Below, piece after piece: positions 36,301 to 43,847 of a DNA stretch of 55,468 nucleotides (position 1 is its first letter; each line of letters opens with the position of its first letter). A program made the position numbers and the translations under genes. Source of the stretch: Gammaproteobacteria bacterium (GTDB taxonomy: Bacteria > Pseudomonadota > Gammaproteobacteria > Arenicellales > Poriferihabitantaceae); contig VYFG01000043.1 of the NCBI GenBank assembly GCA_009842505.1, positions 1 to 55,468 of the forward strand, read 5' to 3'. The notes beneath the pieces were generated by a model. The model made no database searches and had not been told where the DNA came from. It saw nothing but the letters and a program-made list of their open reading frames with translations.

Positions 36301-36908
36301 GATTCGAAGGCGATGGCCTGGATCAGGCCGCGGTGGTGCTCCGTGGCGTTGTGGTGGCGGGTGCCGAACAGGATGGTAAAGCCGGCCAGCAGGACGGCGC
36401 TGTAGAACGCCGTATCCGTCAGGGGGTGCTGCGAGCCGGTGGAGAAACCGGCCAGCGACCGGGAGGTGACGGTGTCGAATGCCAGTGCGATGGCGTGCAG
36501 TTGCAGGGAGATGTAGGGCAGCGACCCGAAGACGGCGATCACGGTGACCAGGATCGCCACCAGCCGGCTCTTGCCGTACCGGGAGGAGATGAAGTCCGAG
36601 ACCGAGGTGATGTTCTGCTGCTTGCTGATGAGAATGATGCGTTGCACCAGCCGGTATCCCAGCAGGAACAGGAGAATGGGTCCGAGATAGATCGCGAAGA
36701 AGCCCCACCCGTGGGAGGACGCCGTCCCCACGGCGCCGAAGAACGTCCAGGAGGAACAGTACACCGCCAGGGAAAGGCTGTAGACCAGCGCCGACTTCGC
36801 GGGCAGCTGCTGGGACCCGAGCCGATCGCCCCGCCAGGCGATGTAGAACAGCAAGGTCACGTACAGCAGGGCCGCCAGCGCGAGGATGTCGGGTGAAATG
36901 ATGTTCAT
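33372..36908 (-). CDS. crbS: SSS-family transporter-like hybrid sensor histidine kinase (CrbS/MxtR-like)
   Basis: 1178 residues. Residues 1-520 form a sodium/solute symporter-like module of about 13 helices (ALVYSLSLAVYCSSWTFFGAVG; SDFISSRYGKSRLVA; PLSHGENLLVTAAFIGGISA). A PAS-like region (about 655-770), a HisKA domain with His808 (AAASHDLLQPINA), a HATPase domain (LITNAIRYTP, GTGIGIRKED region, GLGLAITHRL) and a C-terminal receiver with Asp1092 (VIADYNLED) follow. This is the CrbS/MxtR domain order. The sensor part is thought to couple transport or external acetate-like signals to phosphorylation. Divergent from slyD. Confidence 0.9.
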   Translation of the reverse strand: MNIISPDILALAALLYVTLLFYIAWRGDRLGSQQLPAKSALVYSLSLAVYCSSWTFFGAVGTASSHGWGFFAIYLGPILLFLLGYRLVQRIILISKQQNITSVSDFISSRYGKSRLVAILVTVIAVFGSLPYISLQLHAIALAFDTVTSRSLAGFSTGSQHPLTDTAFYSAVLLAGFTILFGTRHHNATEHHRGLIQAIAFESVVKLLAILAVGVFCLRLLPEIPLASPGVSWLNMGSTGEDAGAGFSFLDFTVRMLLSMVAILFLPRQFHVTVVEADNHHQVMGARWLLPAYLILVSLAVIPIALAGNLLLPGGGNADLFVLILPLSHGENLLVTAAFIGGISAATGMVIVAAISLSTMVCNDIVMPMLIYIRRLNILRHPGLSRIILTIRRISIALILLCSYGYFRLSDTSQGLANIGLVSFAATMQFAPAALAGLYWRGANRRGAVAGLILGFITWGYCLLLPTLLGYREVNLIFGETSWLHPHHLFGVEDLSPLVHGVFWSMAFNIGALILGSIRFRPSLLDRIQASVFLHTTPVEHPMPLFRGEGHHASVHDARTLCRSILGETASDRIFGSGRGPARHQENDPVPRELVQEIERSIASVIGASSARHVVAKTLLGRDISAEDLVVMLDETSQAITFNRELLQSGFEHISQGVSVIDRHQKLVAWNTRFVELLEFPEDFLYVGMPVEEVLRYNAARGEYGEGNSKGQVARRMEGFRSGKPHSEERKRPNGRYIRSQGNPMPGGGFVTSYTDITDTVNAEELLRKANESLEIRVMERTRDLEELNRQLQEVTEGKTRFLAAASHDLLQPINAARLFNQNILEQCELTDLTIQELTSRVDRSLVNADRLLRALLDISKLDAGSITPELSVFDIHELLEELALEMEPLAEQKGLTLQVRNRHIGVCSDRRLLRSMVQNLITNAIRYTPEGGVLVGCRLRGSRLSLEIYDTGIGIRKEDLERIFREFHRVQDDTRQSDGDGLGLGLAITHRLSQMLEHPVTVRSEFGRGSRFSISVPVRRLQMATRAEQEPRRPASRLSGLRVLCLEDALETLEAMEVLLKLWGCQVISCPDIATARAALGRTDPEVVIADYNLEDTETGLDLLREACPPGRVGRYGVMISAEQDPSIRSRAHAEGMYFLTKPVDPSSLRTLLRRAMAERPGEDPAWVPEQAETRAG

Positions 36909-37182
36909 GAATGGATCGGGTGCGGGCGAACGACGGTTCCGGCAGGCGACAGTCTATCAACAGTCCGGCCGCATTTCCCGGTTTGGGCGGGCGCGACCGG
37001 CCGGCCCCGGAACCCCTCCGGTCCCCGTTCCCGCCCTGTGTCCGGGTGTGGCGCCTGCCGGGATCCGTCTGGTATCCGGGGCATCGCCGGTTGACGAGGG
37101 GTGAAGGGTATGGAATGTTCGGGGATGCCGGGACGGACATGATCATCCGGAGGGATGCTCTTCACGGTCCCGGGACGTTACG

Positions 37183-37665
37183 ATGCAGATCACAAAAGAC
37201 ACCGTTGTCGAGTTTCACTTCGAGATGTACGAAGGCGATCAGCTCCTTCAGTCCACGCAAAGGGAGTCGCCCGGTGTGCTGTACCTCCATGGAAAGGGGG
37301 CGATCCTGGACGCCCTGGAGCAGGAGATGGAAGGCCGGGCAAAGGGCGATACGTTCACGGTCACGCTGCCGCCCGAGCAGGCCTTTGGCCTGCGCCGCAG
37401 CGATTCGGTGGAACGGGTCCCGAGCAAGCATGTGCTGACCCCGGGACGGCACCTTCCCGGGGACGTGGTGAATATCCGTACACAGGCCGGGCCCCGCGAG
37501 GTCGTGGTGCTGAAGGTGGGGCGTTTCAATCTGGACGTGGACCTGAACCATCCCATGGCGGGACGGACCGTGCGTTTCGATGTCGAGATCGATGATGTCC
37601 GGATGGCCACCACGGAGGAACTGGCCCACGGGCATGCGCACGGGCCGGGCGGGCATCAGCACTGA
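37183..37665 (+). CDS. slyD: FKBP-type peptidyl-prolyl isomerase SlyD
   Basis: 160 residues. FKBP domain with inserted chaperone flap: VVEFHFEMYEGDQLLQST (about 8-25), YLHGKGAILDALEQEMEGRAKG (about 34-55, in parts), PPEQAFGLRR and LNHPMAGRTVRFDVEI (about 125-140). The C-terminus is histidine-rich (HGHAHGPGGHQH), the SlyD nickel-binding tail, shorter than in E. coli. It assists protein folding and nickel delivery in the cytoplasm. The next gene begins 17 bases downstream. Confidence 0.93.
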   Translation: MQITKDTVVEFHFEMYEGDQLLQSTQRESPGVLYLHGKGAILDALEQEMEGRAKGDTFTVTLPPEQAFGLRRSDSVERVPSKHVLTPGRHLPGDVVNIRTQAGPREVVVLKVGRFNLDVDLNHPMAGRTVRFDVEIDDVRMATTEELAHGHAHGPGGHQH

Positions 37666-37682
37666 GACGGCCGGCGGGAACC

Positions 37683-38894
37683 TTGCCTGAAGCCCCGGAA
37701 GAATCCCGAGTGGTCCCGAATGGACCGGTGACACCGCCGGAGCGCGGCTTTCCGGAATCCGAATTCGAGGAGCGGGTGGTCCGCTTCCAGCGGCGAATGG
37801 CACAAGTCCGGTGCGATGCCGTGATCCTGACCACGGAGGCCGAGATCCGGTATTTCAGCGGCTTCCTCACCCAGTTCTGGCAGAGCCCCACCAGGCCGTG
37901 GTTCCTGGTGGTTCCGGTTGCGGGCAAGCCGATCTCCGTGATTCCGGAGATCGGAGAGAGCGGCATGGCCGGAACGTGGATCGACGACATCCGCACCTGG
38001 CCGAGTCCCTGTCCGGAGGACGACGGCATTTCGCTGCTCGCCGCCACACTGGAAGCCCTGCCGCGGCGGCACGGCAGGACCGGAATGTGCCTGGGACCGG
38101 AAAGCATGCTGCGCATGCCGGCGCATGCATTCTCGCAGTTGCAGGACCGGATCGGTGGAGAACTGGTGGATGTCGCAGGGGTACTGCAGCGCCAGCGTAT
38201 GGTCAAGTCGCCCCGAGAAATCGAGAAAATCCGTTTCATCTGTCGCCTGGCCGGCGAGGCATTCGCCAACGTGCCGGGCCACGCCCGTGTCGGCCAGACC
38301 GAACGGGAAATCTGCCGCGCCATGCAGCATGACCTCCTCGGGCTCGGGGCGGACAGCTGCAGTTACCTGGTGGCGGGCTCCGGACCCGGGGGATATGACA
38401 GCATCATCATGGGCCCCTCCGACCGGCGGATCGATCCCGGGGATGTCCTGATCATCGATACGGGGTCGACCTGGGACGGCTATTTCTGCGATTTCGACCG
38501 CAACTGGGCATTCGGCGCTGCGGACAGCGCGACCCGCGATGCCTACCGCGTGGTCTGGCAAGCCACCGGGGCGGGGTTCGCCTCCGCCCGTCCCGGCTCC
38601 ACGACCAGCGACATCTGGCATGCCATGCAGGCGGTCATGGCTGCGGGCGGCAGCCTCGGGAACGAGGTGGGCCGGCTCGGCCACGGTCTCGGCATGGAAC
38701 TCACCGAGCCGCCTTCCAATACCCCGGACGACGGCACCGTGCTGGAGGCCGGGATGGTACTGACACTGGAGCCCGGCATGGTGTTCGCGCCGGGCCGGGA
38801 GATGGTGCACGAGGAGAATATCGTGATCACGGCGGACGGGGCGGAATGGCTGACCCCCCGGGCCGCGGAAGAACTGCCGGTCATTGCGGGATGA
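37683..38894 (+). CDS. M24-family metallopeptidase (Xaa-Pro peptidase-like)
   Basis: 403 residues from a TTG start at 37683; a GTG at 37710 would shorten it by nine residues. N-terminal creatinase-like domain (AEIRYFSGFLTQFWQSP, about 58-74) and C-terminal pita-bread domain with all five metal ligands: Asp in IIDTGSTWDGYFCD, second Asp in CDFDRNW, His in GRLGHGLGMELTEPPSN, Glu in LTLEPGM and Glu in VHEENIVIT. Proline-dipeptidase, aminopeptidase P or small-amide hydrolase activity are all possible in this superfamily. It is not the DddP-type DMSP lyase, whose metal-site segments differ. Overlaps the ion-channel gene by about 11 bases if that starts at its TTG. Confidence 0.87.
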   Translation: MPEAPEESRVVPNGPVTPPERGFPESEFEERVVRFQRRMAQVRCDAVILTTEAEIRYFSGFLTQFWQSPTRPWFLVVPVAGKPISVIPEIGESGMAGTWIDDIRTWPSPCPEDDGISLLAATLEALPRRHGRTGMCLGPESMLRMPAHAFSQLQDRIGGELVDVAGVLQRQRMVKSPREIEKIRFICRLAGEAFANVPGHARVGQTEREICRAMQHDLLGLGADSCSYLVAGSGPGGYDSIIMGPSDRRIDPGDVLIIDTGSTWDGYFCDFDRNWAFGAADSATRDAYRVVWQATGAGFASARPGSTTSDIWHAMQAVMAAGGSLGNEVGRLGHGLGMELTEPPSNTPDDGTVLEAGMVLTLEPGMVFAPGREMVHEENIVITADGAEWLTPRAAEELPVIAG

Positions 38895-39375
38895 GACTCG
38901 GTCCCGGAAATTCCCCCGTCTTCGCCCCTGCTGGCGCCGGACCGTGCTGAAGGTCACCCTGATCAGCGCCGTGCTCACGGCCCTGGCCGTCTGGGTCCAT
39001 TACGAGGGGCTGCGGTTCATGGGGGACCGGCTGCTGCACCTGACGCGGCGCCGGCGGATCCACCTGCTGCTGGCGGTGTTCGGCGCCCTTGCGGCGCACG
39101 TCGTGGAAATCTGGCTGTATGGACTCGGGTTCTACCTGGTTCTCAGGGACGGGTCCATGGGGGCGCTGGTCGGGGCGGAGGGAACGGTCCTGGACTGCGT
39201 ATATTTTTCCATCAGCAATTTCACCAGCCTCGGCATGGGTGATCTGCAGCCCGTCGGTCCGGTGCGTTTCATCGCCGGTTTCGAGACCCTCACGGGGCTT
39301 GTCCTCATCACCTGGACGGCTTCCTTCCTGTTCCTGGAAATGCAGAAGATCTGGACCCGCGGGAACGGGCGGTGA
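38884..39375 (+). CDS. Ion-channel (two-helix potassium channel-like) protein with altered filter
   Basis: 163 residues from TTG at 38884; GTG at 38944 is the alternative (143 residues). Three hydrophobic segments: VTLISAVLTALAVWVHY, LLLAVFGALAAHVVEIWLYGLGFYLVL, and LTGLVLITWTASFLFLEM. Between the last two lies a pore-loop-like segment YFSISNFTSLGMGDLQPVGP. The K+-channel filter TxGYGD reads TSLGMGD, so the aromatic residue is Met. The family is a small Ion_trans_2-type channel; ion selectivity is uncertain. It ends convergently with the minus-strand dehydrogenase gene, 6 bases apart. Confidence 0.75.
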   Translation: MRDETRSRKFPRLRPCWRRTVLKVTLISAVLTALAVWVHYEGLRFMGDRLLHLTRRRRIHLLLAVFGALAAHVVEIWLYGLGFYLVLRDGSMGALVGAEGTVLDCVYFSISNFTSLGMGDLQPVGPVRFIAGFETLTGLVLITWTASFLFLEMQKIWTRGNGR

Positions 39376-39381
39376 CCAACT

Positions 39382-40485
39382 TCAGGCCGGGAGCTTCGTC
39401 AGCTCGGCAACGACCCGGTCGCCGAATTCCTCGGTGCTCACCATGGTGATGTCGGACCCGGGCTTGGAGATGTCCGGGGTGGAATAGCCTCCGGCGAAGA
39501 CCTGCTGCATCGCCTGCCACAGGTTCTTTGCCTCCCGGTCCATGCCAAAGCTCATCTCGAGCATCATCGCCACGGAGCCGATCATGGAATAGGGGTTGGC
39601 GATGTTCTTTCCGGCGATGTCCGGCGCAGACCCGTGGGATGGTTCGTAATAGGACTTATCCGGTCCCAGGCAGGCGGAGGGCATCAGGCCGAGCGAACCG
39701 AGGATGCCGCCGCCCTGGTCGCTCAGGATGTCGCCGAACAGGTTTTCCATCACCATGACGTCGAATTCCGTGGGCCGCAGGCACAGGTGGGTGGCCGCGG
39801 CATCCACCAGCATGTGGTTCACCTCCACGTCCGGAAAATCCACGGAGACCTCATCGACGATGTCGGTCCACAGCATGCTGGACTTGAGCACGTTACTCTT
39901 GTGTATGCTGTGCAGCTTGCGCCGCCTTTTCCGGGCGGTCTCGAACGCCACCAGCACGATCCGGTGGATCTGGTTTTCGTCGTACTCCAGGATTTCCCTG
40001 GCATAGCGCAGCCCCTGTGTGTTCACCCCGGCTTCCTTCTCGCCGAAATACAGGCCTCCCACCAGCTCGCGGATGATCATGATATCGATTCCGTCACCGA
40101 TGATCTCGGGCCTGAGGGGAGAGAAGTGGGCCAGGAACCCCGGCAGGTAGACCGGCCGGAAATTAGCGAAGGTGTCGTAGCGGCGGCGCATCATCAGGAG
40201 TCCCTTTTCCGGCGACTGGTCCGGGGGAATCTGCCTGGACTCGGTGTGGCCGAGTCCGATGGTGCCCTTCAGGATGGCGTCCGCCGCATCGCACAGTTCC
40301 TCGGTTTCCGCGGGCCAGCAACTGCCGGTGGAAAACCAGGCCGAGGCGCCGAAGGCGGCCGGTATCAGTTCGAATCCGATTTCGGCATGCCGGGAGGATA
40401 CGATCCCAAGTATCTTGACCGCCTCGGCCATTATCTCTTCGCCGATTCCGTCGCCGGCGAGCAGCGCGATTCGGTATGTGTTCAT
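39382..40485 (-). CDS. Isocitrate/isopropylmalate dehydrogenase family protein
   Basis: 367 residues. Decarboxylating beta-hydroxyacid dehydrogenase fold: IALLAGDGIGEEIMAEAVKI (about 6-25), IIRELVGGLYFGEK (about 135-150), LVDAAATHLCLRPTEFD, MENLFGDILSDQGGGILGSLG (about 245-265) and EPSHGSAPDIAGKNIANPY (about 280-298). Mg-ligand aspartates and the DIAGK motif are present. It is not next to leuCD, and HKSNVLKSSMLW mixes LeuB-like and IDH-like features; isopropylmalate, homoisocitrate, tartrate or 3-ethylmalate type substrates are possible. Last gene of a cytochrome c / enoyl-CoA hydratase / dehydrogenase minus-strand group. Confidence 0.85.
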   Translation of the reverse strand: MNTYRIALLAGDGIGEEIMAEAVKILGIVSSRHAEIGFELIPAAFGASAWFSTGSCWPAETEELCDAADAILKGTIGLGHTESRQIPPDQSPEKGLLMMRRRYDTFANFRPVYLPGFLAHFSPLRPEIIGDGIDIMIIRELVGGLYFGEKEAGVNTQGLRYAREILEYDENQIHRIVLVAFETARKRRRKLHSIHKSNVLKSSMLWTDIVDEVSVDFPDVEVNHMLVDAAATHLCLRPTEFDVMVMENLFGDILSDQGGGILGSLGLMPSACLGPDKSYYEPSHGSAPDIAGKNIANPYSMIGSVAMMLEMSFGMDREAKNLWQAMQQVFAGGYSTPDISKPGSDITMVSTEEFGDRVVAELTKLPA

Positions 40486-40522
40486 CTGTCCCGGTTCGGG
40501 AAGGGGTGCCCGAGGAGAGAGA

Positions 40523-41296
40523 TCAGTTCCAGCGGGGCTTGCGTTTCTCGATGAACGCGTCCACTCCCTTGATGGCCTCGTCCATCATCATGTTGCAGGC
40601 GATGGTTTCGGTGGCGTCGGCATAGGCTTCGTTCAGGGGCTGGTTCAGCTGCCGGTAGACCAGTTCCTTGCCAAGGCGGACCACCCGGGGAGGATTCCGG
40701 CAGATGTTGTGCGCCAGTTCATTGACGCAGTCGTCCAGTTCATCGGATTTGCAGACCCGGTTCACCAGCCCGCACTCCAGGGCTGTTCTCGCGTCGATGA
40801 ATTCCCCGGTCAGAAGCATCTCCATCGACTGTTTCAGCGGAACGTTGCGCGTGAGAGCCACGGCGGGCGTGGAACAGAAAAGGCCAAGCCGGACACCGGA
40901 GACGGCGAACGTCGCTTCCGCCGCCGCCACCGCAAGGTCGCAGCCGGCCACCAGCTGGCAGCCTGCCGCAGTGGTCATGCCATGGACCCGGGCAATGACC
41001 GGCTGGGGCAGGGCAACGATCCGCTGCATGATTTCGCTGGACCGGCCGAACAGGCGGCGCTGGTAGTCGAGGTCCTCGTGGGCCCGGGCCTGCTTGAGAT
41101 CGTGTCCGGCGCAGAACGCCTTGCCGGTTCCCGCCAGTATGACCACGCGGACCGAGTCATCGGCGGCGACGCGGTCAAACGCGGCCAGCAGTTCATCGAG
41201 CAGTTCGCCGGTCATTGCGTTGAACTGGGTCGGCCGGTTGAGCGTCAGCGTACGCACGCCCTCACGGGTGGATTCGAGAAGAACGGAATCTGTCAT
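40523..41296 (-). CDS. Enoyl-CoA hydratase/isomerase family protein
   Basis: 257 residues, crotonase fold: LTLNRPTQFNAMT (about 17-29), GTGKAFCAGHDLKQ (about 56-69, first oxyanion-hole segment), VHGMTTAAGCQLVAGCDLAVA (about 104-124), and GLFCSTPAVALTRNVP. The usual acidic catalytic residues (GGGxE.. and the ..PE.. Glu) are replaced (AAGCQ, CSTPA), as in the ECHDC3-like branch, so hydratase activity is doubtful and a hydrolase, isomerase or CoA-binding role is possible. It lies 37 bases before the dehydrogenase gene and 40 after the cytochrome gene. Confidence 0.88.
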   Translation of the reverse strand: MTDSVLLESTREGVRTLTLNRPTQFNAMTGELLDELLAAFDRVAADDSVRVVILAGTGKAFCAGHDLKQARAHEDLDYQRRLFGRSSEIMQRIVALPQPVIARVHGMTTAAGCQLVAGCDLAVAAAEATFAVSGVRLGLFCSTPAVALTRNVPLKQSMEMLLTGEFIDARTALECGLVNRVCKSDELDDCVNELAHNICRNPPRVVRLGKELVYRQLNQPLNEAYADATETIACNMMMDEAIKGVDAFIEKRKPRWN

Positions 41297-41336
41297 GGGT
41301 CTGTCAGTGTCATGTCGGGACAGGTCGGACGCAGCG

Positions 41337-41801
41337 TTACTGGGACGCCTGGATCATGTATTCCACCGCGGCGCTGACCTGTTCGTCCGTGAGCGACGCG
41401 TAGCCGCCCCTGGCGGGCATGACGCCCGTGGCGCCTTGGAAGCCGTTGATCGCATGGTCAAGCAGGACTTCCAGCCCCTGGGCGATTCTCGGCTCCCAGG
41501 TGGGGATGTCGCCGATCGTCGGCGAACCGGCCACACCGGTGTTGTGACAGGCAAAACAGGCGGTGTTGTACACGCTTTCACCGTTCACGGGACCCGCGGC
41601 GGCGACCTCGGTGGTTGCAGTAGCCGCAGTCGCCGCTGCCTCGGCCCTGGCCGCCACGGCCTCTTCCTCGGTCATGATCTTCAGGCTGCCCACGGCGCCG
41701 ATCCGCTTTGCGAGGGACTCGGCGCTGTTGTGGTCTGCGATTGCGAGACCAGGGGAAATCAGGATGGTCGCTGCAAACAGTGCAATAACGCGGCTTTTCA
41801 T
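41337..41801 (-). CDS. Cytochrome c5-type periplasmic monohaem cytochrome c
   Basis: 154 residues from the ATG at 41801. Signal peptide (MKSRVIALFAATILISPGLAIA, in parts), then an Ala/Glu-rich linker (about 44-70), and a cytochrome c domain with haem motif CFACH (Cys82, Cys85, His86) followed by NTGVAGSP, and axial Met in GVMPARGG. The GxPxxG/MPxxGG pattern is that of cytochrome c5, a periplasmic electron carrier to terminal oxidases. It is the first gene of the minus-strand group and faces the amt promoter region divergently. Confidence 0.9.
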   Translation of the reverse strand: MKSRVIALFAATILISPGLAIADHNSAESLAKRIGAVGSLKIMTEEEAVAARAEAAATAATATTEVAAAGPVNGESVYNTACFACHNTGVAGSPTIGDIPTWEPRIAQGLEVLLDHAINGFQGATGVMPARGGYASLTDEQVSAAVEYMIQASQ

Positions 41802-42130
41802 GGATATACAGGTCAAATATCGGAGGCCGGGATTATACCCGACAACCGGAAGGCGTCGGCCATGGAATGGTGCTCTTTTGGTACTGGCACGGGTCCAGTA
41901 TTTGGACTATCATTCTTTAGTCGGTATGCCGGAATCCTGTCGGCTGTCGACCTCGTGGCGGTGATTGCGGACGGTCATTTGAATAGCGTGTCGTGTGATG
42001 GTGTCTTGTGTGGTTGAACGCCGTTTGCCCCTGAATCGGCCGAAGCATTTCGCTGATATGGCCGAACTCCCACCTGACCTCCGCGAATCCAGAAAAAATC
42101 AATTCAATATTAATCACTTAGGAGGATACC
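41802..42130. other. Divergent intergenic region between cytochrome c and amt; no gene seen
   Basis: About 330 bases without a convincing frame. AT content rises toward amt (42080-42120). It must hold both promoters, but I see no sharp sigma-54 or sigma-70 element; a TGGCAC at 41885 has no matching -12 GC. The amt ribosome-binding site GGAGGA is at 42121-42126. Confidence 0.6.
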
Positions 42131-43492
42131 GTGGATAACGAACTAAGTTCGCTTACGACGATATTTACCGAGTTTTACTACTGGGTAACCATACCGTTGA
42201 TGTTTCTGATACACGTCGGGTTCTGCATGTACGAGGTTGGTGTCTCCCGGCGCAAGAATCACATGCATACCCTGATGAAGAACACCATGCTGATCCCGCT
42301 GGTGACTATCACGTTCTTCTTTTTCGGCTGGTGGATCTACTGGGGCTGGCCCAACGGGCCGGGGATAACCGGCGGCGTGGAATGGGAGGCCGGCGCCCCC
42401 AACGCGCCCTGGGCGGAAACCATGGGGCCCCACCTCGGTGACCGGATCACCGGTGTTTTCTGGGCGGCATTCCTGCTGTTCTCCTGGACCGCGGCCTCCA
42501 TCGTGTCCGGTTCCGTCATCGAGCGCATCACCAACGCCGCGTTCTGGATCCTGGCGGTGGCCATCGGTTCGTTCTTCTGGATCATCGATGCAGCCTGGGG
42601 CTGGCACTACGCCGGCTGGATGGTGCAGAAGCTTGGCTACCACGATGCCTACGCATCCGGCGTCATTCATGCCATTGCGGGAGGATTCGGCCTCGGAGTC
42701 CTGTTCGTGCTGGGTCCCCGCATCGGCCGGTTCCGTGCCGACGGGACGGCGCGCAACATCAATCCGCGCAACCCCTGGCTGGTGGCGATCGGACTGTTCC
42801 TGATCTATACCGGGTTCTGGGGATTCTACGTTGCCTGTAACGTGCCGATCATCGACATGGGAGCCGAGGTGGGCGACGAGGCGGCATTCTTCACCGCCAC
42901 CAACATCTACCTTGGTCCCACGACCCTGAGCGGCATCACCTTCAACTTCCTGATGTCCCTGGCAGGCGGACTGCTGGCGGGCTACTGGATATCGAAGGGG
43001 GACGCGTTCTGGACCTATTCATCCGGTCTTGCCGGGATCATCACCGCTTCGGCGGGTAACGACCTGTACCACCCGATCCAGGCCACGATCATCGCCGTGA
43101 TCGGCGTCATCTGCGCCTACAAGATGCATTTCTGGATGGAGCGCAAGTTCAAGATCGACGATGCTGTGGGTGCGGTGGCCGTACACGGGTACGCCGGTTT
43201 CGTGGGTCTCGTCATCTGCGGCTTCGTACTGTGGGGTTATCCGTCCTCACCTTACGAAGGCTATGCCGCCATCAATCCGCTTGGCCAGTTCGTCGGTGCG
43301 CTGATCATGTTCGGCCTTCTGGGTTTCCTGCCGGGCTGGGTCATTGCCAAGATCCTGCACGGCATGGGAATGCTGCGGATTCCGCCTGAGGTTGAAATCG
43401 TGGGCCTGGACAGCCTTGAGCACGAGGTCTACGACGCCGAGGCGGCAGAGATCGAACAGGCCGAGGCCGACGTGGCCAAAACCCTTAACTGA
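42131..43492 (+). CDS. amt: Ammonium transporter, Amt/Rh family
   Basis: 453 residues from a GTG start with GGAGGA 4 bases upstream. About eleven helices. Twin pore histidines are visible: first in ASGVIHAIAGGFGLG (about residue 180), second in VAVHGYAGFVGLV (about residue 351). The N-terminus GFCMYEVGVSRRKNHMHTLMKN is the Amt signature (EAGxxRxKNxxxxLxKN). The acidic Ala/Glu C-terminal tail (after LRIPPEVEIVGLDSLEHE) differs from the classical GlnK-interacting tail, and no glnK lies nearby; a 63-residue membrane protein follows instead, 16 bases downstream. It imports ammonium as the AmtB-like channel/transporter. Confidence 0.93.
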   Translation: MDNELSSLTTIFTEFYYWVTIPLMFLIHVGFCMYEVGVSRRKNHMHTLMKNTMLIPLVTITFFFFGWWIYWGWPNGPGITGGVEWEAGAPNAPWAETMGPHLGDRITGVFWAAFLLFSWTAASIVSGSVIERITNAAFWILAVAIGSFFWIIDAAWGWHYAGWMVQKLGYHDAYASGVIHAIAGGFGLGVLFVLGPRIGRFRADGTARNINPRNPWLVAIGLFLIYTGFWGFYVACNVPIIDMGAEVGDEAAFFTATNIYLGPTTLSGITFNFLMSLAGGLLAGYWISKGDAFWTYSSGLAGIITASAGNDLYHPIQATIIAVIGVICAYKMHFWMERKFKIDDAVGAVAVHGYAGFVGLVICGFVLWGYPSSPYEGYAAINPLGQFVGALIMFGLLGFLPGWVIAKILHGMGMLRIPPEVEIVGLDSLEHEVYDAEAAEIEQAEADVAKTLN

Positions 43493-43508
43493 CTGACTGG
43501 AGGATAAA

Positions 43509-43700
43509 ATGTCTACTGGAATTGAAGCCTGGAAAAACCTTGCCGATATCGGAGCAATCTATCCTTTTGTCGGCAGCGAAGTGATGTGGGTGATCATCGG
43601 ACTGGTCCTCTGGATCGTCTGGCATGTCCTGCAGATCAGTGCTGAAAAGGAACATCACGAAAAGGCCAAGAGCCATTTCAACCAGAACTATCGCGGCTAG
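43509..43700 (+). CDS. Small single-helix membrane protein encoded directly after amt
   Basis: 63 residues from ATG at 43509 with a strong ribosome-binding site (TGGAGGATAAA). One hydrophobic helix (VMWVIIGLVLWIVWHVLQI, about 26-44) is preceded by a polar N-terminus and followed by a basic/His-rich tail (KEHHEKAKSHFNQNYRG). It shares the transcript of amt and is closed by a strong terminator. No domain is known to me; an Amt partner or subunit is the simplest reading. Confidence 0.8.
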   Translation: MSTGIEAWKNLADIGAIYPFVGSEVMWVIIGLVLWIVWHVLQISAEKEHHEKAKSHFNQNYRG

Positions 43701-43719
43701 CGATCTGTTCGGTGCAACG

Positions 43720-43748
43720 AAAACCCCGGCTCCGTCCGGGGTTTTTTT
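43720..43748 (+). terminator. Intrinsic terminator of the amt operon
   Basis: CCCCGG (43724-43729), loop CTCCGT, CCGGGG (43736-43741), then seven T. AAAA precedes it, so it may work in both directions. It lies 20 bases after the small membrane gene. Confidence 0.85.
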
Positions 43749-43847
43749 CGCGGTTCCGGCGGGTGAAGCGGCCGGTTCAACGGAACCCCGGCAGCCGTCG
43801 GGCCGGGAATCCCGCAGCGGCGGATTGCGCCGGGCACACCTGCTAAC

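Noticed and set aside
33912..36896. Plus-strand open frame of about 990 codons
   Set aside because: Fully antisense to the hybrid kinase crbS, whose domains are unmistakable; the shadow protein has no recognisable motif.
37683..38894. DddP-type DMSP lyase
   Set aside because: It shares the M24 fold and the GcvT neighbourhood idea is tempting, but the metal-site and active-site segments follow ordinary M24 peptidases and not DddP.
41885..41900. Sigma-54-like TGGCAC before amt
   Set aside because: The -12 element should read TTGC(A/T) five bases later but reads CAGTA, so it does not qualify.
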